From HK1 sp965204915 (lineage in GTDB: Bacteria; Pseudomonadota; Gammaproteobacteria; HK1), in assembly GCA_965204915.1 (NCBI GenBank), contig OZ242023.1, positions 4,588,001-4,652,000 of the forward strand: a stretch of DNA of 64,000 nt, in the 5' to 3' direction. Both the position numbers and the translations under genes were made by a program. Each line of letters opens with the position of its first letter. The stretch's first letter is position 1. The notes below the pieces were generated by a model that was given only the letters and a program-made list of their open reading frames with translations, was not told where the DNA came from and did no database searches. This document shows, piece by piece, positions 33,960-42,555 of this stretch.

Positions 33960-35428
33960 TCCCCCTTCCCCTCCCGCTCCGACCGATCCGGTCGTTGCGC
34001 CGGTTCATGACGGTCGATCCCGGCCCGCCACGCGGCCCCGGCGACTTCCGGCGCATCGCCGTCGAAGTGGTGTGGCTGGTTCGCTTCTTCTACCTGTTCG
34101 TCTTCTTCCTGATGAATACGCATCTCGGTCTCCATCGTTACCTGAGCCGCGGAGACCCGACCGATCCGGTGTGGCCGGCGGCCCTGCTGAACGGCCTGCT
34201 GGGCCCCGGATGGGCGGAGGCGGCGTACGACCTGCCCGTCATACCCGTCGCCTCCCCGGTCCTGGGGATCCTCGCGATGGTCTTTCCGGGATGCCTGATC
34301 TGGCGCTTCGGGATATTCCTCTATCTCTTCTTCACCGTCGCGTTGATCAACTCCTATGGATCGATCTCTCACGGCGGCCACTTTCTCGTCTACGTCAGCT
34401 TCGCGCTGCTGTTCCTGCCCGCCGCGGCCGGTCGCCCGGACCGGATGCCGCGCAGCGCGGCCATGCGCTGCATCAGGGCATTCTGGTTCGCGCAGTTCAT
34501 CCCGCTGTTCTGCTACTCGCTTGCGGGGCTCTGGAAGGTCCTGTTCAGCGGACCCGAGCTGCTGACGTCGGACGGTTTCGTCAGGATCCTGTTGAATCGC
34601 GTGATGAGCGATACGAGCTCGATGCCTCTCCTGCTTCCGTATGTGGTTCGGTACGAGCACCTCTCCCAGCTTCTTCTGCTGGGCGTGGTCTACCTGGAGG
34701 TCTGCGCCGTCTTCGCATGGTTCAGGCCGCACTTGCACCGGCCTTTCGGGGTCATGTTGATCCTGTTCCATCTCGGGGTCGGCTGGCTCTTGAACATCTT
34801 CTTCATCGGCAACCTTGCCATATTGGGCATATTCATGGTTTTTTCGCCGTTCTCGCCGCGCCGTTCCTCGTGGTTCACGGTGGCGCAATCGTTGCCGCTG
34901 CTGGGGATTCCGTTTCGGATCGGGGCCCGCCGCCGGAAGCCGGAGCTGCGCACACGGCGGGCGTGGCTGGTCTACGACGGCGAGTGCCCGGTCTGCAAGC
35001 GGTACGCGCGCCATCTCGACGTCGGGGACGCCATTGGTGATCTGGTTCTGGTCGATGCGCGGGACGGCGGCGCGCTGGTGGAAGAGATCGAGAATCTGCC
35101 TTACGACCTGAACGACGGTATGGTGCTGAAGAGGGACGGGCGCTATTACTTCGGCAGCGAAGCGTTCCACATGCTGGCGTTGCTGTCGGGGAGGGGGCGG
35201 GTCTTCGGTGTGGCGAACCGGATGCTGTTCGGCTCGCGGCCGGTGGCGCGCATGGCGTACCCTCTTCTCGTAGTCGGCAGGCGGGCACTGTTGAGGTTGA
35301 TGGGCATTCCGCGGATTGGGGCGCGGGCGGATCTCGATACGGCGCATCCGGGGAACGGGACCGGGGGATCGGTGTCGGACCCGGGAGCTGAAGCCGCTCG
35401 AGAATCGCCCCCGGCATCCGGACGTTGA
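33956..35428 (+). CDS. HTTM-domain membrane protein fused to DCC-type thiol-disulfide domain (DUF393)
   Basis: A 490-residue protein in two parts. Residues ~30-330 form a multi-helix membrane region of the HTTM type (related to the membrane part of vitamin-K-dependent carboxylase): WLVRFFYLFVFFLMNTHLGLH, NSYGSISHGGHFLVYVSFALLF, FGVMLILFHLGVGWLLNIFF. Residues ~340-450 are a DUF393 domain starting with the redox motif LVYDGECPVCKRYARHL (Cys-x-x-Cys) and continuing NDGMVLKRDGRYYFGSEAFHML. The GTG start overlaps the stop of the upstream gene. HTTM/DCC fusions are known but of unknown substrate; the protein probably carries out a redox or carboxylation step at the membrane (inference). Confidence 0.82.
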   Translation: MIPLPLPLRPIRSLRRFMTVDPGPPRGPGDFRRIAVEVVWLVRFFYLFVFFLMNTHLGLHRYLSRGDPTDPVWPAALLNGLLGPGWAEAAYDLPVIPVASPVLGILAMVFPGCLIWRFGIFLYLFFTVALINSYGSISHGGHFLVYVSFALLFLPAAAGRPDRMPRSAAMRCIRAFWFAQFIPLFCYSLAGLWKVLFSGPELLTSDGFVRILLNRVMSDTSSMPLLLPYVVRYEHLSQLLLLGVVYLEVCAVFAWFRPHLHRPFGVMLILFHLGVGWLLNIFFIGNLAILGIFMVFSPFSPRRSSWFTVAQSLPLLGIPFRIGARRRKPELRTRRAWLVYDGECPVCKRYARHLDVGDAIGDLVLVDARDGGALVEEIENLPYDLNDGMVLKRDGRYYFGSEAFHMLALLSGRGRVFGVANRMLFGSRPVARMAYPLLVVGRRALLRLMGIPRIGARADLDTAHPGNGTGGSVSDPGAEAARESPPASGR

Positions 35429-35507
35429 CCATGCGCGCCGTCATCGGAGAAGCTGTATGCACTGCGCGGCACGCCTTCGACCAATCCTGGTCGTGCCGCC
35501 CGCGCAA

Positions 35508-35584
35508 GCGCCCGTAGCTCAGTTGGATAGAGTACCAGGCTTCGAACCTGGGTGTCGGGGGTTCGAGTCCCTCCGGGCGCGCCA
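35508..35584 (+). tRNA. tRNA-Arg (anticodon TCG)
   Basis: A 77-nt cloverleaf with acceptor arms GCGCCCG/CGGGCGC, D-arm GCTCAGTTGGATAGAGT, anticodon stem CCAGG/CCTGG with loop CTTCGAA (anticodon TCG at 35542-35544), T-arm GGGGGTTCGAGTCCCTC and genomically encoded CCA. It reads CGN arginine codons, mainly CGA. It lies between the HTTM/DCC gene and the solute-binding-protein gene; no integration site duplication was seen next to it. Confidence 0.95.
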
Positions 35585-35679
35585 TTGCACGATGCTTACG
35601 CGCCCTGCCGGCCGGCGGGGCGTTCCGGGGGGCGATGCGTTCCCGGCATTGCGCTCCGCCCTTCGAGTGGCCCGCGGCG

Positions 35680-37566
35680 ATGGACAAACGGTTCACCCTC
35701 AAGGACTTCTTCCTGTTCGCGGCGATCGGGGCGGTGCTCGTGGCCCTGCTCGTCGCGATGTACATGATCGACCGGCAGTGGATCATGATGTCGCGGATGC
35801 GCGCGACGATGCAGGAGCAGGCGGAGGACCTGCGGGCCTTGCGCACCGACCTGAAGGCGCTCGACCGGCGGGTGGAGAGCGGGGCGCTCGCCGCGGCGCC
35901 ACCGTCCGCCCCGCGCACCGCCCCGCAAGCCGTCCCCGCGACGGCCTCGGTCTTCGAGCGGGCGCTCGCCGCGTCCCGGCTCCCCGGGTACGCGCCCGGG
36001 GACTGGCTGGTGAGGGCCTTCGGGGTCGGGCTCTCGACCATCACCCCGCTGGTCTCGCAGGACGTCTACGCCTCCAACGTGCAGAGCTACGTGCAGGAGA
36101 CCCTGCTCTCGCGCAACCCCGACACGCTGGAATGGCAGGGGCTCATCGCGCGCTCGTGGGAGATCGGCGACGACGGCCTCACCATCACCTTCCGGCTGCG
36201 CGACGGGACGGCCTTCTCCGACGGCCGGCCGCTACGCGCCGACGACGTGGTGTTCACCTTCGACTTCATCATGAACGAGTCGATCGCGGCCCCGCGCGAC
36301 CGGGCCTACCTGGAGAAGATCGAATCGGTGGAAGCGACCGGCCCGCGGGAGGTCGTCTTCCGGTTCCGGGAGCCCTACTTCAACGCCCTCGCCCTCGCCG
36401 GCGGCATGGCGGTGATGCCGCGGCACTTCTACGAGCCCTACCTCGAAGAGCCCGCCACCTTCAACGAATCGAAGGGCCTGCTGCTGGGCTCCGGACCCTA
36501 CCGCCTCGCCGATCCGAAGACCTGGACCCCGGACCTCGGCATCGTCGAGCTGGAGCGCAACCCCCGCTACTGGGGACCCGCGGCGGCGCCCTTTGACCGC
36601 ATCCTGTGGAAGATCATCGAGAACGACAGCGCGCGCCTCACCACCTTCCGCAACCGCGACGTCGACGCCTATACCGCGCGCCCGCGGGAGTACCGGGGGC
36701 TACGCGAGGATGCCGCGCTGACCGCGCAGGCCCGGCACTTCGAGTTCATGAACGCGGTGGCGGGGTACAGCTACATCGGCTGGAACCAGCGCCGCGCCGG
36801 CGAGCCCACGCGCTTCGCGGACCGCCGGGTGCGCGAGGCGATGACCTGGCTCACCGACCGGGACCGCATCATCGACGAGATCATGCTCGGCCATGCGGAG
36901 CCCGCGGTCAGCCCGTTCAGCCCGCGCAGCCGCCAGCACGACCCGGCCGTCGCGCCGCGCCCCTTCGACCCGGACAAGGCCGCGTCCCTGCTCGCCGACG
37001 CCGGCTACCGGGACCGGGACGGCGACGGGGTGCTCGAGGACGAGGCGGGCGCCCCGTTCGAGTTCGAGCTCGTGTACTACCAGGAGAACGAGGACACCGA
37101 GCGCATGGTCCTCTTCCTCAAGGATCTCTACGCTCGGGCCGGCGTGCACATGAAGCCGGTCCCCGCGGAGTGGCCGGTGATGCTCGACCTGCTGGGCAAG
37201 CGCGACTTCGACGCGATCACCCTGGGCTGGACGAGCGGGGTGGAGACGGACGTCTACCAGATGTTCCACGGCTCCCAGACCGAGGACGGCGGGGACAACT
37301 TCGTGCACTTCCGGCACGCCGGGTTCGACCGTCTCGTCGACCGGGCCCGCGCCACCGTGCGCGAGGAGGAGCGCATGCCGCTGTGGCAGGCGGTGGAGCG
37401 CATCTTCCACGAGGAGCAGCCCTATACCTTCCTGATGCGCCGCAAGACCCTCGCCTTCGTCGACCGCCGGCTGCGCAACCTGGAGGTCACGAACCTGGGG
37501 CTCAACCTCGGCTTCGTCCCGGTGGAGGTCTTCACGCCCGGCGCGCAGCAGCGCTACACCGACTGA
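35680..37566 (+). CDS. Family 5 extracellular solute-binding protein, membrane anchored
   Basis: A 628-residue peptide/nickel-type ABC binding protein. Instead of a cleavable signal it starts MDKRFTLKDFFLFAAIGAVLVALLVAMYMI, an uncleaved membrane anchor, followed by a coiled-coil stretch (MQEQAEDLRALRTDLKALDRRVES) and an Ala/Pro linker. The binding domain has typical SBP5 features (LTITFRLRDGTAFSDGRPLRADDVVFTFDF, GSGPYRLADPKTW, RVREAMTWLTDRDRIID, YQENEDTERMVLFLKDLY). No permease or ATPase genes adjoin it, so it is an orphan. I chose the ATG at 35680 over one 15 codons earlier because it opens the anchor directly. Confidence 0.9.
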   Translation: MDKRFTLKDFFLFAAIGAVLVALLVAMYMIDRQWIMMSRMRATMQEQAEDLRALRTDLKALDRRVESGALAAAPPSAPRTAPQAVPATASVFERALAASRLPGYAPGDWLVRAFGVGLSTITPLVSQDVYASNVQSYVQETLLSRNPDTLEWQGLIARSWEIGDDGLTITFRLRDGTAFSDGRPLRADDVVFTFDFIMNESIAAPRDRAYLEKIESVEATGPREVVFRFREPYFNALALAGGMAVMPRHFYEPYLEEPATFNESKGLLLGSGPYRLADPKTWTPDLGIVELERNPRYWGPAAAPFDRILWKIIENDSARLTTFRNRDVDAYTARPREYRGLREDAALTAQARHFEFMNAVAGYSYIGWNQRRAGEPTRFADRRVREAMTWLTDRDRIIDEIMLGHAEPAVSPFSPRSRQHDPAVAPRPFDPDKAASLLADAGYRDRDGDGVLEDEAGAPFEFELVYYQENEDTERMVLFLKDLYARAGVHMKPVPAEWPVMLDLLGKRDFDAITLGWTSGVETDVYQMFHGSQTEDGGDNFVHFRHAGFDRLVDRARATVREEERMPLWQAVERIFHEEQPYTFLMRRKTLAFVDRRLRNLEVTNLGLNLGFVPVEVFTPGAQQRYTD

Positions 37567-37638
37567 GGAGGCCGCGGCGGGAACGCGGATCGCGCGCAGC
37601 CCCGGCCGGCAGCCCTTCGTGATCACCCAACTCGGCAT

Positions 37639-37790
37639 AGCCGGAACCAAACGCCGGTCCCGAACCTGGGAGCGCGGGCGTCCCGCCCGCATGGACAATC
37701 AATCGGGCCTCCGGCCCGTTGCGGGCGGGACGCCCGTGTCCCGGAGGGACACGCCGCTCCCAGGTTCGGGACCAATCCCTGGTTCCGGCT
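37639..37790. repeat. Long imperfect palindrome, family 2 (copy b)
   Basis: Outer arms AGCCGGAACCA/TGGTTCCGGCT, then GGTCCCGAACCTGGGAGCG and CGCTCCCAGGTTCGGGACC, then GCGGGCGTCCCGCCCGC and GCGGGCGGGACGCCCG, fold the whole 152 bp into one hairpin. It fills most of the gap between the solute-binding-protein gene and ccoQ. Related arms occur at 5701-5797 and 62716-62803. It may terminate or attenuate transcription into ccoQ. Confidence 0.85.
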
Positions 37791-37803
37791 CCGCCTGGTC
37801 AGG

Positions 37804-37995
37804 ATGATGGACGCCGGCTTCCTGCACGGCCTGTGGACCGTGATCCTGCTCGCGGCCTTCGCCGCCGTCGTGGCCTGGGCGTGGAGCGGGCGGCGGGCGC
37901 GGGACTTCGAGGAGGCGGCGCGGCTTCCGCTGGAGGAGGACGCGAAGGACGGCGAGGCGAGGGGTCCGCGGGAGCAGGGGGTCCGTCATGGGTAA
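37804..37995 (+). CDS. ccoQ: cbb3-type cytochrome oxidase small subunit CcoQ
   Basis: A 63-residue single-span protein: MMDAGFLHGLWTVILLAAFAAVVAWAW, then a charged tail with EEAARLPLEED, which is typical of CcoQ (FixQ). It stabilises the cbb3 oxidase complex. Two adjacent ATGs (37804, 37807) are equally plausible. The end overlaps ccoP by 8 bp. Unusually, ccoN and ccoO do not precede it; the upstream neighbour is a palindromic repeat and a solute-binding-protein gene. Confidence 0.88.
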   Translation: MMDAGFLHGLWTVILLAAFAAVVAWAWSGRRARDFEEAARLPLEEDAKDGEARGPREQGVRHG

Positions 37996-38899
37996 CTTCA
38001 GCGAGGGTTTCTGGAACCTCTTCATCGTCGTGTGCACGCTCGGCGGGATCCTGTGGCTGTACCTGCTCACGTCGCAGAACATGGGGAGCCGGCCGCCGGC
38101 CTCCGAACGCGGCGAGGTCGAGACCACGCGCCACGTGTGGGACGAGGACCTGACGGAGCTGAACCACCCCCTGCCGCGCTGGTGGGTGAACCTGTTCTAC
38201 GCCACCCTGGCCTTCGGCGTGCTGTACCTGATGGTCTACCCCGGCCTCGGCTCCAACGCGATGTTCCTCGGCTGGACGCAGATCGAGGAGTACGAGGAGG
38301 AGATGGCGCGGGCCGAGGCGCGCTACGGGCCGATCTACGAGGAGTTCTCGAACCTGCCGATCGAGCAGGTGGCCGCCGACCCGCGGGCGCAACGAATGGG
38401 CGAGCGCCTCTTCGCGAGCTACTGCGCGGTATGCCACGGCTCCGACGCGGGCGGCGTGCCCGGCTTCCCGAACCTGCGCGACGACGCCTGGCAGTGGGGA
38501 GGCGGGCCCGAGCAGATCAGGACCAGCATCCTGGCCGGACGCACCGCGGTGATGCCGGGATGGAAGGAGGCGCTCGGTGGCGACGCCGGCGTCGAGGAGG
38601 CGACCGCCTACGTGCTCTCCCTCTCCGGACATACCGCCGATGCGGCGAAGGCGGCGGCCGGGAAGGAGAGGTACGACGCCCTGTGCGTGGCCTGCCACGG
38701 CGTGGACGGCGCCGGCAACCCCGCCCTCGGAGCGCCGAGCCTCACCGACGACGTATGGCTCTACGGCGGCTCGGAGGCGGCGGTGCGCCACAGCATCGCG
38801 GAAGGACGCCAGGGCCGGATGCCGGCCCACGGGGAATTCCTCGGCGAGGCCCGGGTACACGTGCTCGCGGCCTGGGTCTGGAGCCTCTCGAAGCGCTGA
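37988..38899 (+). CDS. ccoP: cbb3-type cytochrome oxidase dihaem subunit CcoP
   Basis: A membrane-anchored dihaem cytochrome c that passes electrons to the cbb3 catalytic subunit. The 303-residue product has an N-terminal helix (FWNLFIVVCTLGGILWLYLL), the CcoP motif LTELNHPLPRWWVNLFYATLAFGVLYLMVYP, and two CxxCH haem sites (SYCAVCHGSD and ALCVACHGVD) with axial Met regions (AVMPGWKE, GRMPAHGEF). Both haem sites are intact. It is in an operon with ccoQ (overlap) and ccoG (145-bp gap). Confidence 0.96.
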   Translation: MGNFSEGFWNLFIVVCTLGGILWLYLLTSQNMGSRPPASERGEVETTRHVWDEDLTELNHPLPRWWVNLFYATLAFGVLYLMVYPGLGSNAMFLGWTQIEEYEEEMARAEARYGPIYEEFSNLPIEQVAADPRAQRMGERLFASYCAVCHGSDAGGVPGFPNLRDDAWQWGGGPEQIRTSILAGRTAVMPGWKEALGGDAGVEEATAYVLSLSGHTADAAKAAAGKERYDALCVACHGVDGAGNPALGAPSLTDDVWLYGGSEAAVRHSIAEGRQGRMPAHGEFLGEARVHVLAAWVWSLSKR

Positions 38900-39044
38900 C
38901 GACGCGGCAGCGCTCCGCTCCGCGAGTGGCGCCGCACGCCATGGACCGCATGGGCCGGACGCGAGACACGACATCCACCGCCGCCGGCCGTCCGGTGGGC
39001 GGCGGCCGTGCTCCGGCCGTCCTTTCCGCTCGCCTGCAAGGCCG

Positions 39045-40598
39045 ATGAACCCGACCGTTCCCGAGCTCCCGGTCGAGGTCCGGGCGGCGCCCGCGCCCGA
39101 CGACGTCGAGGCGGCGCTCTACGAGAAGCGCCGCAAGATCTACCCGCGCGAAGTGCACGGGTGGTTCGCCACCATGCGGGTGGGCGGCGCGCTCGGGCTG
39201 CTCGGGCTCTTCTACGGCGTGTGCTGGCTCCAATGGGACGGGCGCCAGCTCCTGCTCTTCGACCTCCCCGCCCGCCGCTTCAACGTCTTCTGGTGGACGT
39301 TCTACCCCCAGGACTTCCTCTACCTCGCCCTGCTGCTCATCCTCGCCGCCCTGGCGCTGTTCTTCTTCACTTCGCTGGCCGGACGGCTGTGGTGCGGCTA
39401 CGCCTGCCCCCAGACCGTGTACACCGAGGTCTTCCTCTGGATCGAACGTCGGATCGAGGGAGACCGGCCGCGGCAGATGAAGCTCGACCGCGCCCCCTGG
39501 AGCTCACGAAAGATCGCCCTCAAGTCCGCCAAGCACGCGCTGTGGATCGCGTTCTCGCTGTGGACCGGCTTCACCTTCGTCGGCTACTTCACGCCGGTCG
39601 CCGAGCTGGGCGGCGCGCTGCTGCGCTTCGACACCGGCCCGTGGGAGACCTTCTGGGTCCTGTTCTACGGGTTCGCGACCTACGGCAACGCCGGATGGCT
39701 GCGCGAGCAGGTGTGCATCTACATGTGCCCCTACGCCCGCTTCCAGAGCGCGATGTTCGACCGCGACACCCTCGTCATCTCCTACGACACCGGGCGCGGC
39801 GAGCCGCGGGGGTCGCGCCGGCGCGGCACGGACCACCGCGCCGCGGGCCTCGGCGACTGCATCGACTGCACCCTGTGCGTACAGGTCTGCCCCACCGGCA
39901 TCGACATCCGCGACGGCCTCCAGCACCAGTGCATCGCCTGCGCCTCGTGCATCGACGTCTGCGACCAGGTGATGGAGCGCATGGGCTATCCGAAGGGGCT
40001 CGTGCGCTACACCACGCAGAACGCGGCCGACGGGCGGCCGACCCGCATCCTGCGCCCGCGCACCCTCCTCTACGCCGGCGGCCTCGCCGCGCTGATCGCG
40101 GTCTTCGCCGGCTCGCTGGCGTTGCGGGTGCCGGTCGAGCTGGACGTCCTCCGCGACCGCAACGCCCTGTACCGCGAGCTGCCCGGCGGCCTCGTCCGCA
40201 ACGTCTACACCCTCAAGATCGTGAACATGCACGACGAGCCGCTACGCTGGCGCATCGACGCATCCGGAATCGAGGGGCTGATTCTCGAAGCCGAGCACGG
40301 CGACCGCGAGGTGGCGCCCGGCGAGGTCGCCTCCGTCCCGGTCCGGCTCGACGCGCCCCGGGAGGCGATTCGAAGCGCGAGCACCCCCGTGCGCTTCACC
40401 ATCGAGGCGGTCGGCGCCGGGGACATCCGGGCTACGGAAGAAGCTCGTTTTCTCGGGCCGGAGGCGTCGGCCCCGGCGGACGCGGACGTTCGGGCCAGAG
40501 TGCCCGGTTTGGCGGGCGGACTCGTTCCGGCGAGCAGGGCGACTCTGGCGGTACCGACGCAGTGGGCCGCACGGATACCCACGTACGAGGCCGCCTGA
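39045..40598 (+). CDS. ccoG: Cytochrome oxidase assembly cupric reductase CcoG
   Basis: An integral-membrane iron-sulfur protein that reduces Cu(II) during cbb3 assembly. The 517-residue product has several membrane helices, the motif WCGYACPQTVYTEVFLWIER, then CMCPYARFQ-type cysteines (QVCIYMCPYARFQ). Two 4Fe-4S clusters follow (CIDCTLCVQVCPTGIDIRDG and CIACASCIDVCD), and the C-terminal immunoglobulin-like FixG domain is extended by about 40 residues. The ATG is at 39045. ccoH, ccoI and ccoS do not follow; the next gene is an MttB-type methyltransferase. Confidence 0.95.
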   Translation: MNPTVPELPVEVRAAPAPDDVEAALYEKRRKIYPREVHGWFATMRVGGALGLLGLFYGVCWLQWDGRQLLLFDLPARRFNVFWWTFYPQDFLYLALLLILAALALFFFTSLAGRLWCGYACPQTVYTEVFLWIERRIEGDRPRQMKLDRAPWSSRKIALKSAKHALWIAFSLWTGFTFVGYFTPVAELGGALLRFDTGPWETFWVLFYGFATYGNAGWLREQVCIYMCPYARFQSAMFDRDTLVISYDTGRGEPRGSRRRGTDHRAAGLGDCIDCTLCVQVCPTGIDIRDGLQHQCIACASCIDVCDQVMERMGYPKGLVRYTTQNAADGRPTRILRPRTLLYAGGLAALIAVFAGSLALRVPVELDVLRDRNALYRELPGGLVRNVYTLKIVNMHDEPLRWRIDASGIEGLILEAEHGDREVAPGEVASVPVRLDAPREAIRSASTPVRFTIEAVGAGDIRATEEARFLGPEASAPADADVRARVPGLAGGLVPASRATLAVPTQWAARIPTYEAA

Positions 40599-40771
40599 TG
40601 CGCTGGCGAGAGACGGGGCTTCGCCCGTGCGCTGCCCGCGTCTCGTCCTGTCCCCCACCCCTCGTTCGATACGGTGCCGCCGTGCATTCAACGGTATGCT
40701 TGTCCCCGCCGATGCGCCAGAATTGCGGCAAGTGCCGGGCATCCGCGAGAGCGGGAACATGAGGCTTGCGA

Positions 40772-42325
40772 ATGAACAGCGAGCGGCGTGAACGGGGACG
40801 GACCCGCGGCGGGCGCGCGGCGCGGCGGGCGGCGCGCGCCGAGGCCGAAGCCCGGCCGGCCTCCCCGCCCTACGTCACGCGCCGGGTGCCGGTCTACGAC
40901 GTCATGTCCGCGGAGGGACTCGAGCTCATCGAGCACAACGCGGAGACGATCCTCGAAGAGGTCGGCGTCGAGTTCAGGGACGACCCGGAGGCGCTCGCGC
41001 TGTGGCGCGGGGCCGGGGCCGACGTCGACGGCCAGCGGGTCAGGATCCCCCGCGGCCTCGCCCGCACGCTCGTGACCGGCTCCGCGCCGGCGCAGTTCGT
41101 GCAGCACGCGCGCAACCCGGAGCGCAGCGCTCGCATCGGCGGCCCCCACATGGTGTTCGCGCCGGCCTACGGCCCCCCCTTCATCCGCAGCCTCGACGAG
41201 GGGAGGCGCTACGCGACCATCGAGGACTTCCGCAACTTCGTGAAGCTCACCTGGCTCTCGCCCGGCCTGCACCACGCCGGGGGCACGCTGTGCGAGCCGG
41301 TGGACCTCCCGGTCAACAAGCGCCACCTCGACATGGTCTACAGCCACCTGCGCTATTCGGACAAGCCCTTCATGGGCTCGGTCACCGCCCCCGAGCGCGC
41401 CGAGGACACCGTCTCGATGGCGAAGATCGTCTTCGGCGAGGAGTTCGTGGAGTCGAACGCGGTCGTCACCAGCCTCATCAACGCGAACTCGCCCCTGGTC
41501 TGGGACGCCACCATGCTCGGGGCGCTGAAGGTCTACGCCCGGCACAACCAGGCCACCGTCGTCTCCCCCTTCTGCATCGCGGGGGCGATGTCGCCGGTGA
41601 CCATCGCCGCCACCTGCGCGCAGCTCTTCGCCGAGGCGCTGTCGGGGATGGCCTTCGCGCAGCTCGTGCGTCCCGGCGCCCCGGTCATCTTCGGCACCTT
41701 CTCCAGCTCCATGTCGATGCAGTCCGGCGCCCCGACCTTCGGCACCCCGGAGCCGCAGCTCGTGCTCAACGTCATCGGCTCGCTGGCGCGGCGCCTCGGG
41801 GTCCCCTTCCGCAGCGGCGGCGGGCTGTGCGCATCGAAGCTGCCCGACGCGCAGGCCGCGTTCGAATCCGCGAACACCTTGCAGCACGCCATGCTCGCGG
41901 GGGTGAACTTCATGCTGCACGTGGCGGGCTGGCTCGAAGGCGGGCTCGCGATGGGATACGAGAAGTTCGTGATGGACGCGGACCAGGCGCAGATGATGCA
42001 GGTGTTCCTCGCGGGCATCGACCTCTCGGAGAACGCCCAGGGGCTCGACGCGATCCGGGAGGTCGGCCCCGGCAGCCATTTCCTGGGCGCCGCGCACACC
42101 CGCGCGAACTTCGAATCCGCCTTCTACCGCTCGCCCCTCGCCGACAACAACAGCTTCGAGCAGTGGGAGTCGGAGGGCGCGCTCGACGCCGCCAGGCGGG
42201 CCAACCGCCTGTGGAAGGACGCGCTCGCCCGCTACGAGCCGCCGCCCCTCGACGAGGGCGTCGACGAGGCCCTGCGCGCCTTCATCGACGAGAGGAAGGC
42301 GGCCCAGCCGGACATGAGCTACTGA
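40772..42325 (+). CDS. MttB-family methyltransferase (trimethylamine/glycine-betaine corrinoid methyltransferase-like)
   Basis: A 517-residue TIM-barrel protein of the MttB superfamily, which moves methyl groups from quaternary or tertiary amines to a corrinoid protein. Conserved parts are LIEHNAETILEEVGVEFRDDPEAL, LEGGLAMGYEKFVMDADQ and AAHTRANFESAFYRSPLADNNSFEQW. No in-frame amber codon is present, so it is a non-pyrrolysine member, most of which use substrates such as glycine betaine, proline betaine or carnitine. No corrinoid protein gene is in the window. I chose the ATG at 40772 (GAGG 7 bp upstream) rather than the TTG two codons before it. The N-terminus is Arg-rich. Confidence 0.88.
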   Translation: MNSERRERGRTRGGRAARRAARAEAEARPASPPYVTRRVPVYDVMSAEGLELIEHNAETILEEVGVEFRDDPEALALWRGAGADVDGQRVRIPRGLARTLVTGSAPAQFVQHARNPERSARIGGPHMVFAPAYGPPFIRSLDEGRRYATIEDFRNFVKLTWLSPGLHHAGGTLCEPVDLPVNKRHLDMVYSHLRYSDKPFMGSVTAPERAEDTVSMAKIVFGEEFVESNAVVTSLINANSPLVWDATMLGALKVYARHNQATVVSPFCIAGAMSPVTIAATCAQLFAEALSGMAFAQLVRPGAPVIFGTFSSSMSMQSGAPTFGTPEPQLVLNVIGSLARRLGVPFRSGGGLCASKLPDAQAAFESANTLQHAMLAGVNFMLHVAGWLEGGLAMGYEKFVMDADQAQMMQVFLAGIDLSENAQGLDAIREVGPGSHFLGAAHTRANFESAFYRSPLADNNSFEQWESEGALDAARRANRLWKDALARYEPPPLDEGVDEALRAFIDERKAAQPDMSY

Positions 42326-42555
42326 CACCGGCCACGACGCCCGCCCGGCTCCTGCTGCCGGGCCGGGTTTCCCGCCGGGCCGGAGCGCTTGCCGCGCATC
42401 CGCCGGCGGTGGAGACTTTCCCTGTTCCGGTCGCCCCGGGCGCCTGATCCGGGATGCGGCCGGCCATCGCAGCCACTCGGACAGCCGGCGGCGGCCGGAG
42501 ATCCGGGCCGCGGCGCAGCCGGTCATCGCAACGACTCGTCATGGAGGGATACAGG

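Noticed and set aside
35508..35584. tRNA-Arg as an attachment site for an integrated element
   Set aside because: No direct repeat of the tRNA 3' end and no integrase gene were found in the window.
40772..42325. Pyrrolysine use in the MttB-family gene
   Set aside because: There is no in-frame TAG within the conserved coding region and no pyl genes in the window; it is a non-pyrrolysine member.
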